From contig CAIYIS010000078.1 of the NCBI GenBank assembly GCA_903926385.1, positions 1-37,118 of the forward strand: a stretch of DNA of 37,118 nt. Reading direction: 5' to 3'. The stretch is from an uncultured Bacteroidota bacterium. Lineage in GTDB: Bacteria; Bacteroidota; Bacteroidia; 2-12-FULL-35-15. The notes under the pieces were generated by a model that had not been told where the DNA came from, did not search any database, and saw nothing but the letters and a program-made list of their open reading frames with translations. The position numbers and the translations under genes were made by a program. Of the stretch, positions 32,201-36,974 are shown one piece after another. Each line of letters opens with the position of its first letter. Position 1 is the first letter of the stretch.

Positions 32201-33569
32201 TGAGTGTAGACGAAATAGAACCAACAGCAGTTGGTGTAAATGCAACTGTAAATTGTTTTGTTGAAAAAGGAGCAATACTATCAACTGCAGGTGTAACTGT
32301 AAAATCAGAATTTGAACTAACGATATTAGAAATATATAAAATTGCACAACCACTATTAGCTATCGTAAAATTTTTGTGTGAAGTAACATTGACTACAGTA
32401 GTATCTGCAGTTACACAATAAGATGGAACAGCCGCAATGGGGAAAGCAGAACAACAATCTCTAACCTGCACCGGAGATAAGTGACTTGTATTGGTAGCGT
32501 CACCCAATTGTCCATAATAATTATAACCCATTGTCCAGAAAGTGCCATCATTCTTCAGAGCGATGGTATGCGAATAGCCTCCGGCAATTTTTGTAATACC
32601 CGATAATGCAGTAATCTGAACCGGGGAATATCGCCATGTGTTAGTGCCGTCACCCAGCTGACCGTAATTATTATACCCCCAAGCCCAAGCGGTACCAGTG
32701 CTTTTTACTGCTAATGAATAAAAACCTCCGGCACTAATAGAACTAATACCACTAAAAGCGGGAACCTGAGAAGGAGTGGGATGATCGTTTGACGTTCCAT
32801 CGCCTAACTGCCCGTAATAATTGTAACCCCACGTCCACACCGTACCATTATTTTTTAACGCCATGGAATGGTAGCGTCCTGCTGCAATGGATGTAATGCC
32901 AGAAAGCGTGTTTATTTGAGAAAATATGTTTCTATTGGTATATCCTCCATCCCCTAATTGACCATAACCATTATAACCTGTAGTCCAAACGGTGCCGTTA
33001 TTTTTAAGTGCAATGGCATGATTATATCCTGCCTGAACAGCTACTATTCCGGTTAAGCCAATAGCCTGAACCGGACTTGGAGAAGCGTTACTCAAACCAA
33101 TACCTAATTGACCATCCCAATTAGAGCCCCACCCCCAAACAGTGCCATTGCTTTTCACAACAAGGCAGTTATAAGAACCTGCGGTAACAGATACAACTCC
33201 GGTTAACGAAGGCACCTGAACGGGAACAGTACTGTTGTTGTATGTTCCGTCACCTAATTCTCCGTCTCCGTTGTACCCCCAGGTCCAAACGGTGCCGTCA
33301 TTTTTTAGGGCGATTGTATGATAGGCTCCTGCGCTTATCGCAATAATACCTGTTAAACCATTCACTTCAACCGGAGTATTTTGGTAGTTGAAGTTACCTA
33401 AACCCAACTGACCGTCACCATTGTTACCAAACGTTTTCAGGGCACCGCCATTGCAGACCAATACACTATGATAATCTCCGGCTGCTATTAGTTGTGCATT
33501 CGAATTTTTGGTAATAAATGTTAGAAGAGAAAAAATAATTACCGAACGGAAGAGTATATTTATTTTCAT
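14244..33569 (-). CDS. Giant T9SS-secreted multidomain surface protein (6441 aa): RCC1, ASH/GEVED, LamG, 40 Ig-like domains
   Basis: Predicted cell-surface adhesin or fibre. In order: signal peptide (1-25, cleavage after NSNA); seven RCC1 repeats (about 26-370; motifs such as GTVWTWGYN and GQLGDGT), enough for one closed seven-bladed propeller; ASH/choice-of-anchor-D domains (about 380-475, 790-897, 1157-1267, 1524-1627, 1877-1984, 2244-2350, 2664-2767; motif NTGCDTLHI and ICLxGK). Between these are an unidentified insert (about 523-733), four GEVED domains (about 940-1102, 1311-1460, 1667-1820, 2027-2184; VWVDWNRNG and YGEEEDYLV), a ThuA/GATase-like domain without a nucleophilic Cys (about 2387-2597) and a LamG domain (about 2804-3012). 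Forty Ig-like domains of about 79 aa follow (about 3090-6265; CFG...WYD...NGCE), then a PKD-like module and a type A T9SS sorting domain (about 6353-6441; YPNP, GVYMVEI). No protease or glycanase motif is seen. The frame is unbroken over 19.3 kb. Confidence 0.93.
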   Translation of the reverse strand: MKINILFRSVIIFSLLTFITKNSNAQLIAAGDYHSVLVCNGGALKTFGNNGDGQLGLGNFNYQNTPVEVNGLTGIIAISAGAYHTIALKNDGTVWTWGYNGDGELGDGTYNNSTVPVQVPSLTGVVSVTAGSYNCLVVKSNGTVWGWGSNWDGQLGIGLSNASPSPVQAIGLTGIVAVQAGYNHAIALKNNGTVWTTGYNGYGQLGDGGYTNRNIFSQINTLSGITSIAAGRYHSMALKNNGTVWTWGYNYYGQLGDGTSNDHPTPSQVPAFSGISSISAGGFYSLAVKSTGTAWAWGYNNYGQLGDGTNTWRYSPVQITALSGITKIAGGYSHTIALKNDGTFWTMGYNYYGQLGDATNTSHLSPVQVRDCCSAFPIAAVPSYCVTADTTVVNVTSHKNFTIANSGCAILYISNIVSSNSDFTVTPAVDSIAPFSTKQFTVAFTPTAVGSISSTLTVYSNIADTTICLTGVSALAPSITASPQTFNQTLVCNDSAVQQLSIQNGGPGSLSYSISPCTVTGPLSVVLANINQNYSAVNGVIPNRYDFTDGDFSNNINDGGNDMYDGGNYLGTNLGTNLNYSNNAIVSDAAFGIGGQYFTVKYPGLFVMAADINNVGDFNISGNNGADGGGNMDATLLTVSRCGNTYKGFVKRVYNAGDPSINHLIIVQDNSSLNHTYDTNTDNDWDDIAGLNTNTRIYYLLYASDNGGYINDANTLNIMNAFLDAINGTPVWLATGPPVSGSLNASGSVNVPIHFNSTGMLPGTYTSTVYLNSNDPANPSIPVNCNLTVTGYPHLEVSLFNSSSSCMNLDSIMTNTSSMDTLIVSNSGCDTLFMDSVQISSTLFSVVSSPAYLVPGGSDYVFVSFSPLAAGTFNANLNIYTNNVDTTICLIGKAYAAPTISLSPLSTSVTVACGGTGSANLMITNTGGGTLNWTATSGANFSSPPSGYCLPNMYYSNSCSYINTLTTTGGTTNIVSVVDGGFGSNAGSGLNYYPSAIVAQAPGSSFTVHTQAQGSCGIAYFSIWVDWNRNGTFEVGERMVTSFNSGNAMQNFVINVPVSASPGLTRMRVIDWANSAVINACDNLSGYYGEEEDFLVQIGSPGLSIVPTSGSVTSSNTQTVQLNFNSAGLNAGVYNYPINITTNDPLNPVVTYNATMTVAGLAHMQFSLYNTSLPCLNLDSIMTYTTSRDSLLITNTGCDTLHITSTNITPSQFTVVSAPTSIIPGGSGRVVVQFAPTFAGTYNGSFTIHTNVLDTTICLIGKAYSAPTITSSPTSFNVTLACADSLSLPLMIVNTGGSALNYTTTVQNPNFTTGLPRAASCSPITTATCCNMGIYNVTFGTINNTTGNATQGYQNYTATQSTFVNPGQTYSLSIQTGTSYAEYVSAWIDYNDDGIFQVGERVMNGNLNTLPNRLHIVNVTIPANALVNKALRMRVGSEYSGYSAPQPCNNVSYGQFEDYTVKISGAVTLSSYAGTIGAGNSTTVTVRFSSAGLTAGVYTGNLTFASNDPVNNPYQVPYSITVSGHGTIVLSKYCMNPDSIMQNTTRKDSLYIRNTGCDTLHISNITHVLSAYSVNQTVFNIAPGDSAKLRVTFAPTTVGTFIDTLTILNNDVTKRVCLRGKAFAMPTISTNPTSINVTLACGDSTTASFTVNNTGQGVLNWLAVNSNSPTGYCIPTYSSGCGSADYINRFTFNTLSKINSGCNGQANNYIYDLSTTTTVNKGGTYTMTMQSGSSYAQGFGVWIDYNHNGSYADAGEFVYASPSASTALFSTTVTIPANAPLGKTRVRVRCVYASTLGAGNYCTGYTYGETEEYDITINSTGFSMNPTSGTLNANSSQTVVVNLNSLGLNNGVYSYPIAISSNDPLNPFITVPVTMNVVGVGHIAVTKTCMNLDSIMQYTTHKDSLYVKNTGCDTLHITNITHQLSEFSVNQTSFNILPGDSVKLIATFAPTTVGSFVDTLTILNNDTTVRICLSGKSWAMPTISTNPDSINVTIACGDSLSYPLVINNTGGSVLNWSANGGTGSSSPPSGYCLPTMYPSNGYSYINSVTTSGGYVNVLAPVDAGFTSNVGAGVNYYPAAIVSQSPGASYTLTIQSQGSGGFSYISVWVDWNRNGVFDAAERMVNNVYTSNNLTNFTINVPMSAALGMTRMRIIDWTNGSAPAPCGGLSGWYGEEEDYLVSVGSPGLSLSSNSGTVNSSSNQTVQLNFNSLGLNNGVYNYPIIITSNDPLHPSITVPATMTVVGVGHIAVSQNCLNLDSIMQFTSSLDSVYMKNTGCDVLNITNITTQTTLYTVNYAVSSIAPGDSALLYVSFNPVAVGTFTDTITIFNSDVTKKICLTGKGYARPIINFNPTSFDVTLTCADSIIDTLHISNTGGSNLYAQLSGNGSSQIKVALIGADNTAEVNDVKSKLLATGRFTLVDTYFGQNVTPTLVQLMQYDAVLVWGDYNFANSTLLGNNLADYVDAGGGLVTGVFAVGGTTPISGRYSTGHYWCISNSSSTTSGGPQSLGTVYQTGHPIMQNVNTFNGGSSSFRANSFTVDAGATRIADWTDGRPLVATKTFGSSRVVDLGMFPPSSSVSSGWWVASTDGATLMANALFYSANTGVPWMTLNPHADTTSAGGSSNVLVGFNSTGLAVGTYNASIYVTSNDPLSPLDTIPLTLHVNGTPVMNLSANCLNMDSIMTYSTSVHSLMIHNSGCDTLRITNITNQLSVYSVNHTTYTIIPGDSASLQVTFAPLTAGTFVDTLTFISNSIVQHVCLHGIAYPKPEQCHSPNSLNVHFTICQDSIAKQINVCNTNGGSNLDWDLSTTNGMSASFDGNGDYISNNSVNLPTGSVMTAEAWIYPVSYPDATYNGIVSWGNRSCGWWGWGAGQSFLLSIQSNGLPSMATWCNDFVPSTGPAAVLNQWNHIACVLNGTSVTLYMNGVPVSGTLGITPTVVSQNLAIGATDYPGRFFNGRIDEVKVYNYALTQSQIINSMHNQAVGNEAGLKGYWNFNNGTAQDLTSFGNNGTLNGNTVITPPNAPVYSNTVVFNPQSGTTVAGGSTNVTAMFYKAGQSPGVHNFSIYLNSNDPLNAVDTIPVTMTIDSIPPTPPTSSDVSECEGNPIPAFTASANQGDTIKWYNSAMVLQHVGSPYNTGITAAGTYTFYVTATDSINGCESRKDTVTLHINNAPVMPTASNQSVCFGNAVPALTSTGTIQLWYSDVALTNQVHVGSPYNTGLTAAGTYTYYVSDSTTGCPKSPADTAVLTIHALPSKPVATDLSSCFGSTTPSLSATGTGSDTIKWYNSALVFLQNGNPLVTGLTSPGVYNFYVTQTDSLLGCISPRDTATLTIHFTPQPAASNQTACFGGAPAVLTGTGTNLKWYNSSMTLQYSGNPYNTGLTAVGVDTFYVTQTLNGCESTAKMVILTINPIPSTPVAPDHLICFGQATPLLTTTGTNIQWYSNAALTTLVHSGSPYNTGLTAVGNYIYYVTQSALGCASHADTVHLTIGPLPARPLSADQNACFGYAVPDLVAASSGSDSVKWYANANLTSLMFAGNPFTTGQTAIGNYTYYVIQKDSASGCVSQSDTVHLNINSTPTQPTASDVNACFGQSVPALTSTGTIIQWYNDSLLTNLVHMGGIYNTGITAVGSYTFYVKDSTAGCSSSTADTAVLNIYPIPVAPSTSGNASICFGQSNPTFTASGTNLNWYSNAGLTNLVHTGNSFTPVQTAAGVYTFYVTQTLNGCSSPAATVVFTIYYTPPVVVNNVSVAFGSATPNLIAAGTNIHWYDTAMVLVSTSNSFATGQTAIGAYTYYVTQTMNGCEGTPDTVTLTIHPLAPVASNQVVCFGNTVPDLTATGANINWYSNALLTTLVHTGSTFPTGQTAVGVYTYYVTQTVNNIPSPATIVTLTINAIPLAPVSVSQSACVGGTIPNLTATGTNVQWYDTTFVVHSGSPFATGNTAVGVYNYTVTQTVNGCEGPHTNVNLTINALPSTPLASDTSSCFGTATPSLVATGNNINWFNSLGNLIGTGSPYSTGVTAPGTYNYFATQTNTLTGCQSLWDTASLTINFTPPPVNSDVAICSNLTIPALTATGTNVQWYSSSMVNLVSGNSYNTGQTAVGTYSYFVTQTDGTTSCESVPDPITLTINAIPLAPVAADASACFGFSVPSLTAAGTGVQWYDMSMTLLSSGNIFATGQTAVGTYTYLTTQTAGGCQGPADTVLLTIYPIPAAPVLSGNASICFGQSNPLWTATGTNVNWYSDLSLTTLVNSGNTFTPSQTDPGVYTYYVTQNVNGCASPAVAMVFTIYFTPAISVSNISIPSGSPAPDLIASGTNITWYDTAMVVVSTNDTFATGLTSIGQYTYYVSQTMNGCESTLDTVTVTIYPIYPVASNQTACFGTTIPDLSATGANLRWYSDSTLTSLVYSGNPFATLQTAPGVYTYYVTQTVNNIQSLATVVTLTINAIPSAPVSANQNACFGGTIPDLSATGTALQWYDASLLVHTGSPFATGNTLAGVYSYSVTQTVNGCESPQTAVTLTINALPATPVSTDTAICFGSSTPDLIASGVNIKWYDTALVLAGTGSPFATGITAPGVHTFYVTQTNTITGCESQADTVNLTIHFTPPPVAPDVFVCALYSIPSLTATGNNIQWYDASMTLVHTGSSFNTGQTAIGSYLYFVTQTDPITGCSSTPDSVVLSINPVPLAPVTTNATACFGQPITPLTAVGSNLHWYSDSTLTTLLFAGASFNSGQTAVGTYTYYVTQTTFGCEGPADSISLTIYPIPAMPLASGNADICFGQSNPVFTATGTNLQWYSDSTLTTLVATGASFTPTVSAPGVYTYYITQSVNGCNSPYTTVVFTIHLTPPVSVSDVSSVFGSPTPDLNAAGTNITWYDTAMAVVSSANIFATGQTAVGAYTYYVSQTLNGCESTLDTAVVTIYPVAPTAPSQTLCFGTSVPDLTATGLNIKWYNDSLLTNLVYSGSPFATGNTAVGTYTYYVNQTKNNIISAATVVTLTINAIPATPVAGNQTVCFGSIIPDLITSGTNITWYDTAMVSVSVNDSFATGQTNPGVYTYTVTQTVNGCESPADTAVLTINAIPLTPTTSGNSAICLGSATPAFTATGTNVQWYSDSLLTTLVHTGSPFTPSQTAAGSYPYYVTDSLNGCTSPMATVVFTINFTPPVSVNNVSSVFGSPTPDLIAAGTTITWYDTAMVNVSTNDTFATGLTAVGAYTYYVSQTMNSCESTLDTVVLTIYPVAPTAPSQTICFGTLVPDLTATGLNVNWYSDSLLTNLVYSGSPFATGNTAVGTYTYYVNQTENNITSAATLVTLTINAIPATPVAANQTVCYGSAVPDLITSGTNITWYDTAMVAVSNTDTFATGQTNAGIYTYTVSSTINGCTSPADTVTLTINAIPLAPVTSGNVANCFGNINPALTATGTNVNWYGDSLLTALVHTGSPFTPSVTAAGTYSYYVTDSVNGCTSPVSSLVYTINFTPPVVANNVSVAYSLPTPDLITSGTNITWYDTAMVVVSTSDTFATGQTAVGSYTYYVTQNLNGCESAPDTVVLVIYPGAPAVTSQVVCAGNAVPDLSAVGTNINWYADSLLTTNVFSGNPFATGQTLPGTYIYYATQTVNGIQSPLAIDTLTIKAVPTAPVASSHSVCFGTSTPDLIVQGSNINWYDTAMVVVSTLDTFATGQTLPGVYNYTVTVTVNGCESAYDSVNLTIHALPATPVAANVSVCFGSPVSDFTATGTNLQWYDASATLVGTGSPFATGINTPGTYVYQVIDVDTVTGCSSYADTASLVISVQPNNPPVVANVVSCTSVTVPDMVASAGTIIHWYSDAGLTSLVNVGPTFATGQTMAGTYTYYITDSLPGCLASPVDTATLTINTQPTTAPAVANVVVCSGGAIPDLVATTGNIVNWYSDTALTTLVNTGFNFPTGQTTAGVYTYYVNDNVAGCPAGLTDTVSLTIHQTPAIPSVNDTAICFRSALAILIYHGQDVRWYNTSMNLVHTGDVYNTGHILPGIYPYYVTQTDTITGCVSPVDSVNMIIDFLPAKPVALDTTVCASSVIPNLTVLGANVQWYDTAHVIVFNGNSFATGQTLPGTYTYFVTQIDTTSGCRSTADTSQLVILPVPSVPVANNVSACTGTVIPSLSSTGTNVSWYSNATLTTQVGTGNTYATGQTASGSYVYYVTDNVAGCTSMGADSVMLTINQSAAKPVAHDTTLCAGGSGVLTSTGANPQWYSDVTLLNYLASGNSFAPGVTVAGTYMYYVADNNLLCGNSVPDTAMLTINPAPLITANTYSVGCVFGGSVTLTAYNAVSYSWAPPTGLNVTTGPTVIASPAVSTSYTVTGTNAQGCSSDTVINVHVTHTGIDEITAALEDVLIYPNPAINEFTIEFSTSVETPINIYLFNTLGQSVRDARTEEKNGAGMKKHKFTFDSSTLDAGVYMVEIVTDQGSLSRRLVLIK
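14770..24300 (-). repeat. Array of 40 Ig-like domain repeats (about 237 bp each) with higher-order units
   Basis: Each unit encodes about 79 residues with CFG near the start, WYD/WYS in the middle, GVYTYYVTQT and NGCES near the end. Counting by the CFG position gives 40. Using the SGN..ICFG-type domain as a marker (codons ending at 22580, 20930, 19274, 18332, 17390), higher-order periods are 1650, 1656, 942 and 942 bp: two 7-domain blocks (domains 8-14, 15-21) followed by 4-domain blocks (22-25, 26-29, 30-33). The 4-domain blocks lack the last three domain types of the 7-domain block. Confidence 0.85.
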
Positions 33570-33723
33570 ATTAAAAAGATATTTTGGGAGTACATTAAAT
33601 ACGGTGCTAAATTATAAAAATCTTTGAGAGTAAAAAAAGATTTTTAATAGAAAATATAATTTATTACTTTAGCCGCATATTTTTTTACAGAAACGCTCAA
33701 ATTTTAACTCTAATTTTTATACT
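33570..33723. promoter_or_regulatory. Divergent promoter region between the giant gene and the TPR/PD40 gene
   Basis: An AT-rich 154-bp spacer that must serve both genes. A near-consensus box occurs for each direction: TACTTTAGC for the rightward gene (about 33664-33672) and, on the minus strand, TAATTTAGC for the giant gene (about 33608-33616). Both deviate from TAnnTTTG in the same way, TTTAGC. No clear -33 TTTG was found at standard spacing, and neither start has a strong Shine-Dalgarno, as is usual in the phylum. Confidence 0.4.
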
Positions 33724-36564
33724 ATGGAAAAGCACTACTCCTCCGCCTTTTTTTTAGCCATCTTTTCTCTGTTATCTGTTTTTAGTGGATTTGCGACAGA
33801 CAACAAAAGCAATACCGCATCAGCACCCGAGATGGTAGAAGAAGGAAATTCGTTACTAAAAAAAGGCCAGTTCAGCGCTGCCATGACAGTGTGGCAAAAA
33901 GTACTGGATGGCGATAAAAATAATGCGAATGCCAACTTTAAAATGGGCCTGTGTTATTACAACTCGCTCGACAATCAGCCCAAAGCCATAGCTTACCTCA
34001 AAAAAGCAAGTTTAAACCTTTCGGACAACTACAGTTTTTATGACAAAAACGAGACAACAGCACCTTTTGATGCCTTGTATTTCTTAGGCCAGTCTTACCT
34101 TTCGAACAATCAACCCGACAGTGCGCTGATTGCATTATTTCAGTATGACGACAAGTATAACGGCAACCCTCCTATTCCGGTTGATAAAATGATTCGCAAT
34201 TGCATCAACGCCAAAAATGCAGTGAAAGCACCTCGCGATGTGACCATGAAAAACCCGGGAAAAAATATTAATTCTAATTATTCGGAAACAAATCCGGTAC
34301 TCACTTTGGACAACTCCGTTATGTTCTTTGCATCGCGCAGAGAGCCTAAAGACGGGCATAAGGAGAAAAGCAATGTAACCGGCCAACTGGACGAAGATAT
34401 TTATTTCAGTCAGAAAGACCCTTCGGGAAAATGGGAAACTGCTGTGCCGTTTAAATGGAACACTAACAGCGATGAAGCTCCGCTTTGCTTGTCGGCAGAT
34501 GGATTGACACTGTATCTTCGCAAAGAAGTAAAAGGACAAACAGATGTTTTTAAAAGCAATTATGTGGACAAAGTTTGGAGCGAACCTAAACCGGTAACAG
34601 AAATAAATACCTCGGCAAACGAGACCGGAGTAAGCATTTCGGCAGATGGCAAGTATCTTTATTTTTGTAGCGACAAAGAAGGAGGTACAGGCAGATTCGA
34701 TATTTATCAGTGTATAAAAACAGGAGATAAATGGGGAAAACCTAAAAACCTTGGTAACGTAATTAACACCAGCGCCAGCGAAATTTCTCCATTCATCAAT
34801 CCTAATGGAAAAACATTATTCTTTAGTTCGAACGGATATGCTGATGGTATAGGAGGTTTCGATATTTTTTATTCAGAAATGAAAGATGACGGAAGCTGGG
34901 GAACACCGCAAGCAATGGGCTTTCCGATAAACACTACGCGTGATGATATTAACTATTACATCATCGGAGGAGGAACTCGTTACTACTCCACTGTGCGCGA
35001 AGAAAACACAGGATGGGATATTTTTAAAATTGAAGGAGGAGGTTTTTCGATTGAAAACATTGATGGCGGAGGACAAGTGGTAACACTTACCAAAGAGATG
35101 AGTGTGTCGGATGTGGTGGAAGTTAACAAAACAGTGGAGAAAGAAGTGGAAGTGGTAGAAACCATCGAAACTACTGTGGAAGTAATAAAAGAGGTGGACA
35201 GAGTGGATGTGGAGAAAGAAAAAATGAAAATGGATTCGATGCGTACATTGGCTCGCAGCGAGGTGATGGCCGACAAACTGAAAATGGAAACAGAAAAAGT
35301 GGTAGCCGAAACAGAGCGAGTAAAAGCTGAAGCAGCAATAAAAACAGCAGAAGCTACCAAGGCTGCAGCCGATGCCGAAAGTAAAAAAGCCGATGCTCAG
35401 AAAGCAGTGGCCGATGCCGACAAAGCAAAATCGGATGCTGCACGAGCGGCATCAGAAGCTACGAAAGCAAAAGCAGACGCTGTGATAGCTGCTGCACAAA
35501 AAGCAAAAGATGATTTGGCAAAAGCTAAACTGGATGCTGATGCGAATAAAGCTGCAGCATTAACAGCACAAGCCAATGCTGCAAAAGCTAAAGCCGATGC
35601 GGATAAAGCAAAGAGCGAAGAAGTGAAAGCTAAAGCCGAGGCTGATAAAACTACTGCTGCTGCCGAAAAAGCAAAAGCAGACGAATCGGCATTGCAGTTA
35701 AAAAACCAATTAGCAATAACCGAAAAACCAAAATACGAAGCACAGAAAGCACAAGCCGAAAGCGACAAATTAAAATCGCAGGAAGCCATTGCTGTGGCTA
35801 ATCAGGTGAAAGACGATGCTGCTAAAGCCAAAGCACTGGCTGATGCAGCAAAAGCTAATGCTGCTATAGAAACTGCTAAAGCCGCTGCGGATGCTAAAAA
35901 AGCGGATGCTGATAAACTAAAAGCACAAGCCGACATAGCCAATGCTGAGAAAGCAAAATCGGATGCTGAAAAAGCTGCTGCTGCTGCAGAAACAGCTAAA
36001 GCCACTGCAGAAACTAAAAAAGCAGATGCAGATAAATTAAAAGCACAAGCCGATATGGCCAATGCCGAAAAAGCAAAAGCAGATGCTGCTAAAGCTACAG
36101 CTATAGCCGATGCTGCCAAAGCCGCTGCCGACACTAAAAAAGCAGATACTGACAAATTAAAAGCACAAGCTGATATAGCCAATGCAGCGAAAGCAAAAGC
36201 TGATGCCGACAAAGCTACTGCCATAGCTGATGCTGCAAAAGCCGCTGCCGACAGTAAAAAAGCAGATACTGATAAACTGAAAGCACAAGCCGACATAGCT
36301 AACAGCACAAAAGCAAAAGCTGATGCTGATAAAATAGCTGCCGCTGCAGTGAAAGCTCAGGCTGATGCTGACAAGGCAAAAGCTGATGCAGATATTAAGA
36401 AAGCACAAGCAGAAATAGCTGTTGCCGAAAAAGCAAAAGCTGATGCCACCCGAGCCGAAGCTCAGGCAGAGAAAGCGAAAGCCGATGCCGAAGCTAAAAA
36501 AGCTCAACTGGAAATTTTGAAATTACAGCCTCCTAAACCGAAACCGGCTGCTCCTAAAAAATAA
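33724..36564 (+). CDS. PorE-like envelope protein: TPR, PD40 propeller, long TolA-like Ala/Lys helix (946 aa)
   Basis: Predicted exported envelope protein. The signal peptide (about 1-24, ending FSGFA) has no lipobox Cys. TPR-like helices occupy about 35-150 (EGNSLLKKGQFSAAMTVWQK, ANFKMGLCYYN, DALYFLGQSYL). A PD40/WD40-like propeller follows, about 185-431, with four or more blades such as DNSVMFFASRR, ADGLTLYLRKE, ADGKYLYFCSD and NGKTLFFSSNGY, each followed by DIY/DIF. From about 455 a coiled coil begins (VEKEVEVVETIETTVEVIKE) and runs as Ala/Lys/Asp-rich helix to about 930, ending in QPPKPKPAAPKK. The family order TPR-PD40-(CarboxypepD_reg)-OmpA is familiar from the T9SS component PorE; here the OmpA peptidoglycan-binding domain is missing and the helix takes its place. 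It is divergent from the giant T9SS cargo gene, so a role in its export or anchoring is plausible but unproven. Confidence 0.8.
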   Translation: MEKHYSSAFFLAIFSLLSVFSGFATDNKSNTASAPEMVEEGNSLLKKGQFSAAMTVWQKVLDGDKNNANANFKMGLCYYNSLDNQPKAIAYLKKASLNLSDNYSFYDKNETTAPFDALYFLGQSYLSNNQPDSALIALFQYDDKYNGNPPIPVDKMIRNCINAKNAVKAPRDVTMKNPGKNINSNYSETNPVLTLDNSVMFFASRREPKDGHKEKSNVTGQLDEDIYFSQKDPSGKWETAVPFKWNTNSDEAPLCLSADGLTLYLRKEVKGQTDVFKSNYVDKVWSEPKPVTEINTSANETGVSISADGKYLYFCSDKEGGTGRFDIYQCIKTGDKWGKPKNLGNVINTSASEISPFINPNGKTLFFSSNGYADGIGGFDIFYSEMKDDGSWGTPQAMGFPINTTRDDINYYIIGGGTRYYSTVREENTGWDIFKIEGGGFSIENIDGGGQVVTLTKEMSVSDVVEVNKTVEKEVEVVETIETTVEVIKEVDRVDVEKEKMKMDSMRTLARSEVMADKLKMETEKVVAETERVKAEAAIKTAEATKAAADAESKKADAQKAVADADKAKSDAARAASEATKAKADAVIAAAQKAKDDLAKAKLDADANKAAALTAQANAAKAKADADKAKSEEVKAKAEADKTTAAAEKAKADESALQLKNQLAITEKPKYEAQKAQAESDKLKSQEAIAVANQVKDDAAKAKALADAAKANAAIETAKAAADAKKADADKLKAQADIANAEKAKSDAEKAAAAAETAKATAETKKADADKLKAQADMANAEKAKADAAKATAIADAAKAAADTKKADTDKLKAQADIANAAKAKADADKATAIADAAKAAADSKKADTDKLKAQADIANSTKAKADADKIAAAAVKAQADADKAKADADIKKAQAEIAVAEKAKADATRAEAQAEKAKADAEAKKAQLEILKLQPPKPKPAAPKK
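35896..36375 (+). repeat. Four tandem 120-bp (40-aa) repeats in the helical stalk
   Basis: Units start at 35896, 36016, 36136 and 36256, each with KKADADKLKAQAD or KKADTDKLKAQAD, followed by NAEKAKADA-type sequence. The first three are closely alike; the fourth diverges in its last third. Forty residues fit three hendecads plus one heptad, consistent with a continuous coiled coil. Confidence 0.8.
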
Positions 36565-36666
36565 AAAGGAAAAGTATAGCACACCCGAAAGCATTGTAAA
36601 ATGAAACAATCGGAGCACCACCATTACTCAGTAAGCAAATAGATTCTTACTTTTGATAACAAAAAG

Positions 36667-36692
36667 AACTGCCTCGCAAGGGCAGTTTTTTT
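36667..36692 (+). terminator. Intrinsic terminator after the TPR/PD40 gene
   Basis: AACTGCC (36667-36673), loop TCGCAAG, GGCAGTT (36681-36687), then a T run. It lies about 100 bp after the stop codon. Confidence 0.88.
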
Positions 36693-36861
36693 ATTTACAT
36701 CTGTTTGCTTTTTTATTCATTTCTTTTTCAAATATGTCATTTTTTATACAAAAACAGACACTGACATTTTGACAGCACAAGACTCCGCCATCTCCCCTAC
36801 TCTTCTTTATTGACAAGGCTTTGGACGGAAAATGACAGTAGTTTTTAAAAAATAAAGCAAT

Positions 36862-36944
36862 TACCGTTCACAGGCTAAAACTACCATTCACAATGCCAAA
36901 AGTACCATTCACAATGCCAAAAGTGCCGTTCGCCATATTGGCAG
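36862..36944. repeat. Minisatellite C: 4 copies of a 20-21-bp unit
   Basis: The units begin TACC(G/A)TTCACA; the two middle copies are identical (TACCATTCACAATGCC then AAAAG), and the outer two diverge. The last copy ends in CCATATTGGCAG. The period and the AATGCC-AAAAGTG core resemble arrays A and B. Confidence 0.85.
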
Positions 36945-36966
36945 AAAAAATTATTTTTTTATGCTA

Positions 36967-36974
36967 TATTTTTG
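36967..36974 (+). promoter_or_regulatory. Possible -7 promoter box (TATTTTTG)
   Basis: Matches TAnnTTTG and lies just after minisatellite C. The nearest TTG upstream is too far (about 26 bp) for a good -33 box, so support is weak. It would drive a gene to the right of the window. Confidence 0.25.

Noticed and set aside
14346-32421. Many plus-strand frames opposite the giant gene
   Set aside because: Short, repeated with the Ig period, Cys/Arg/Val-rich; shadows of the repeated coding strand.
14244-33569. Giant gene as several genes or a frameshifted assembly
   Set aside because: The frame is continuous, domains follow one another without gaps, and signal peptide and sorting domain are at the two ends. 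Repeat collapse or expansion in assembly is still possible.
34983-36507. Several long minus-strand frames opposite the TPR/PD40 gene
   Set aside because: They are the antisense of an Ala/Lys-rich coding sequence (Ala/Ser/Phe-rich translation), a known artefact of GCN/AAA codon bias.
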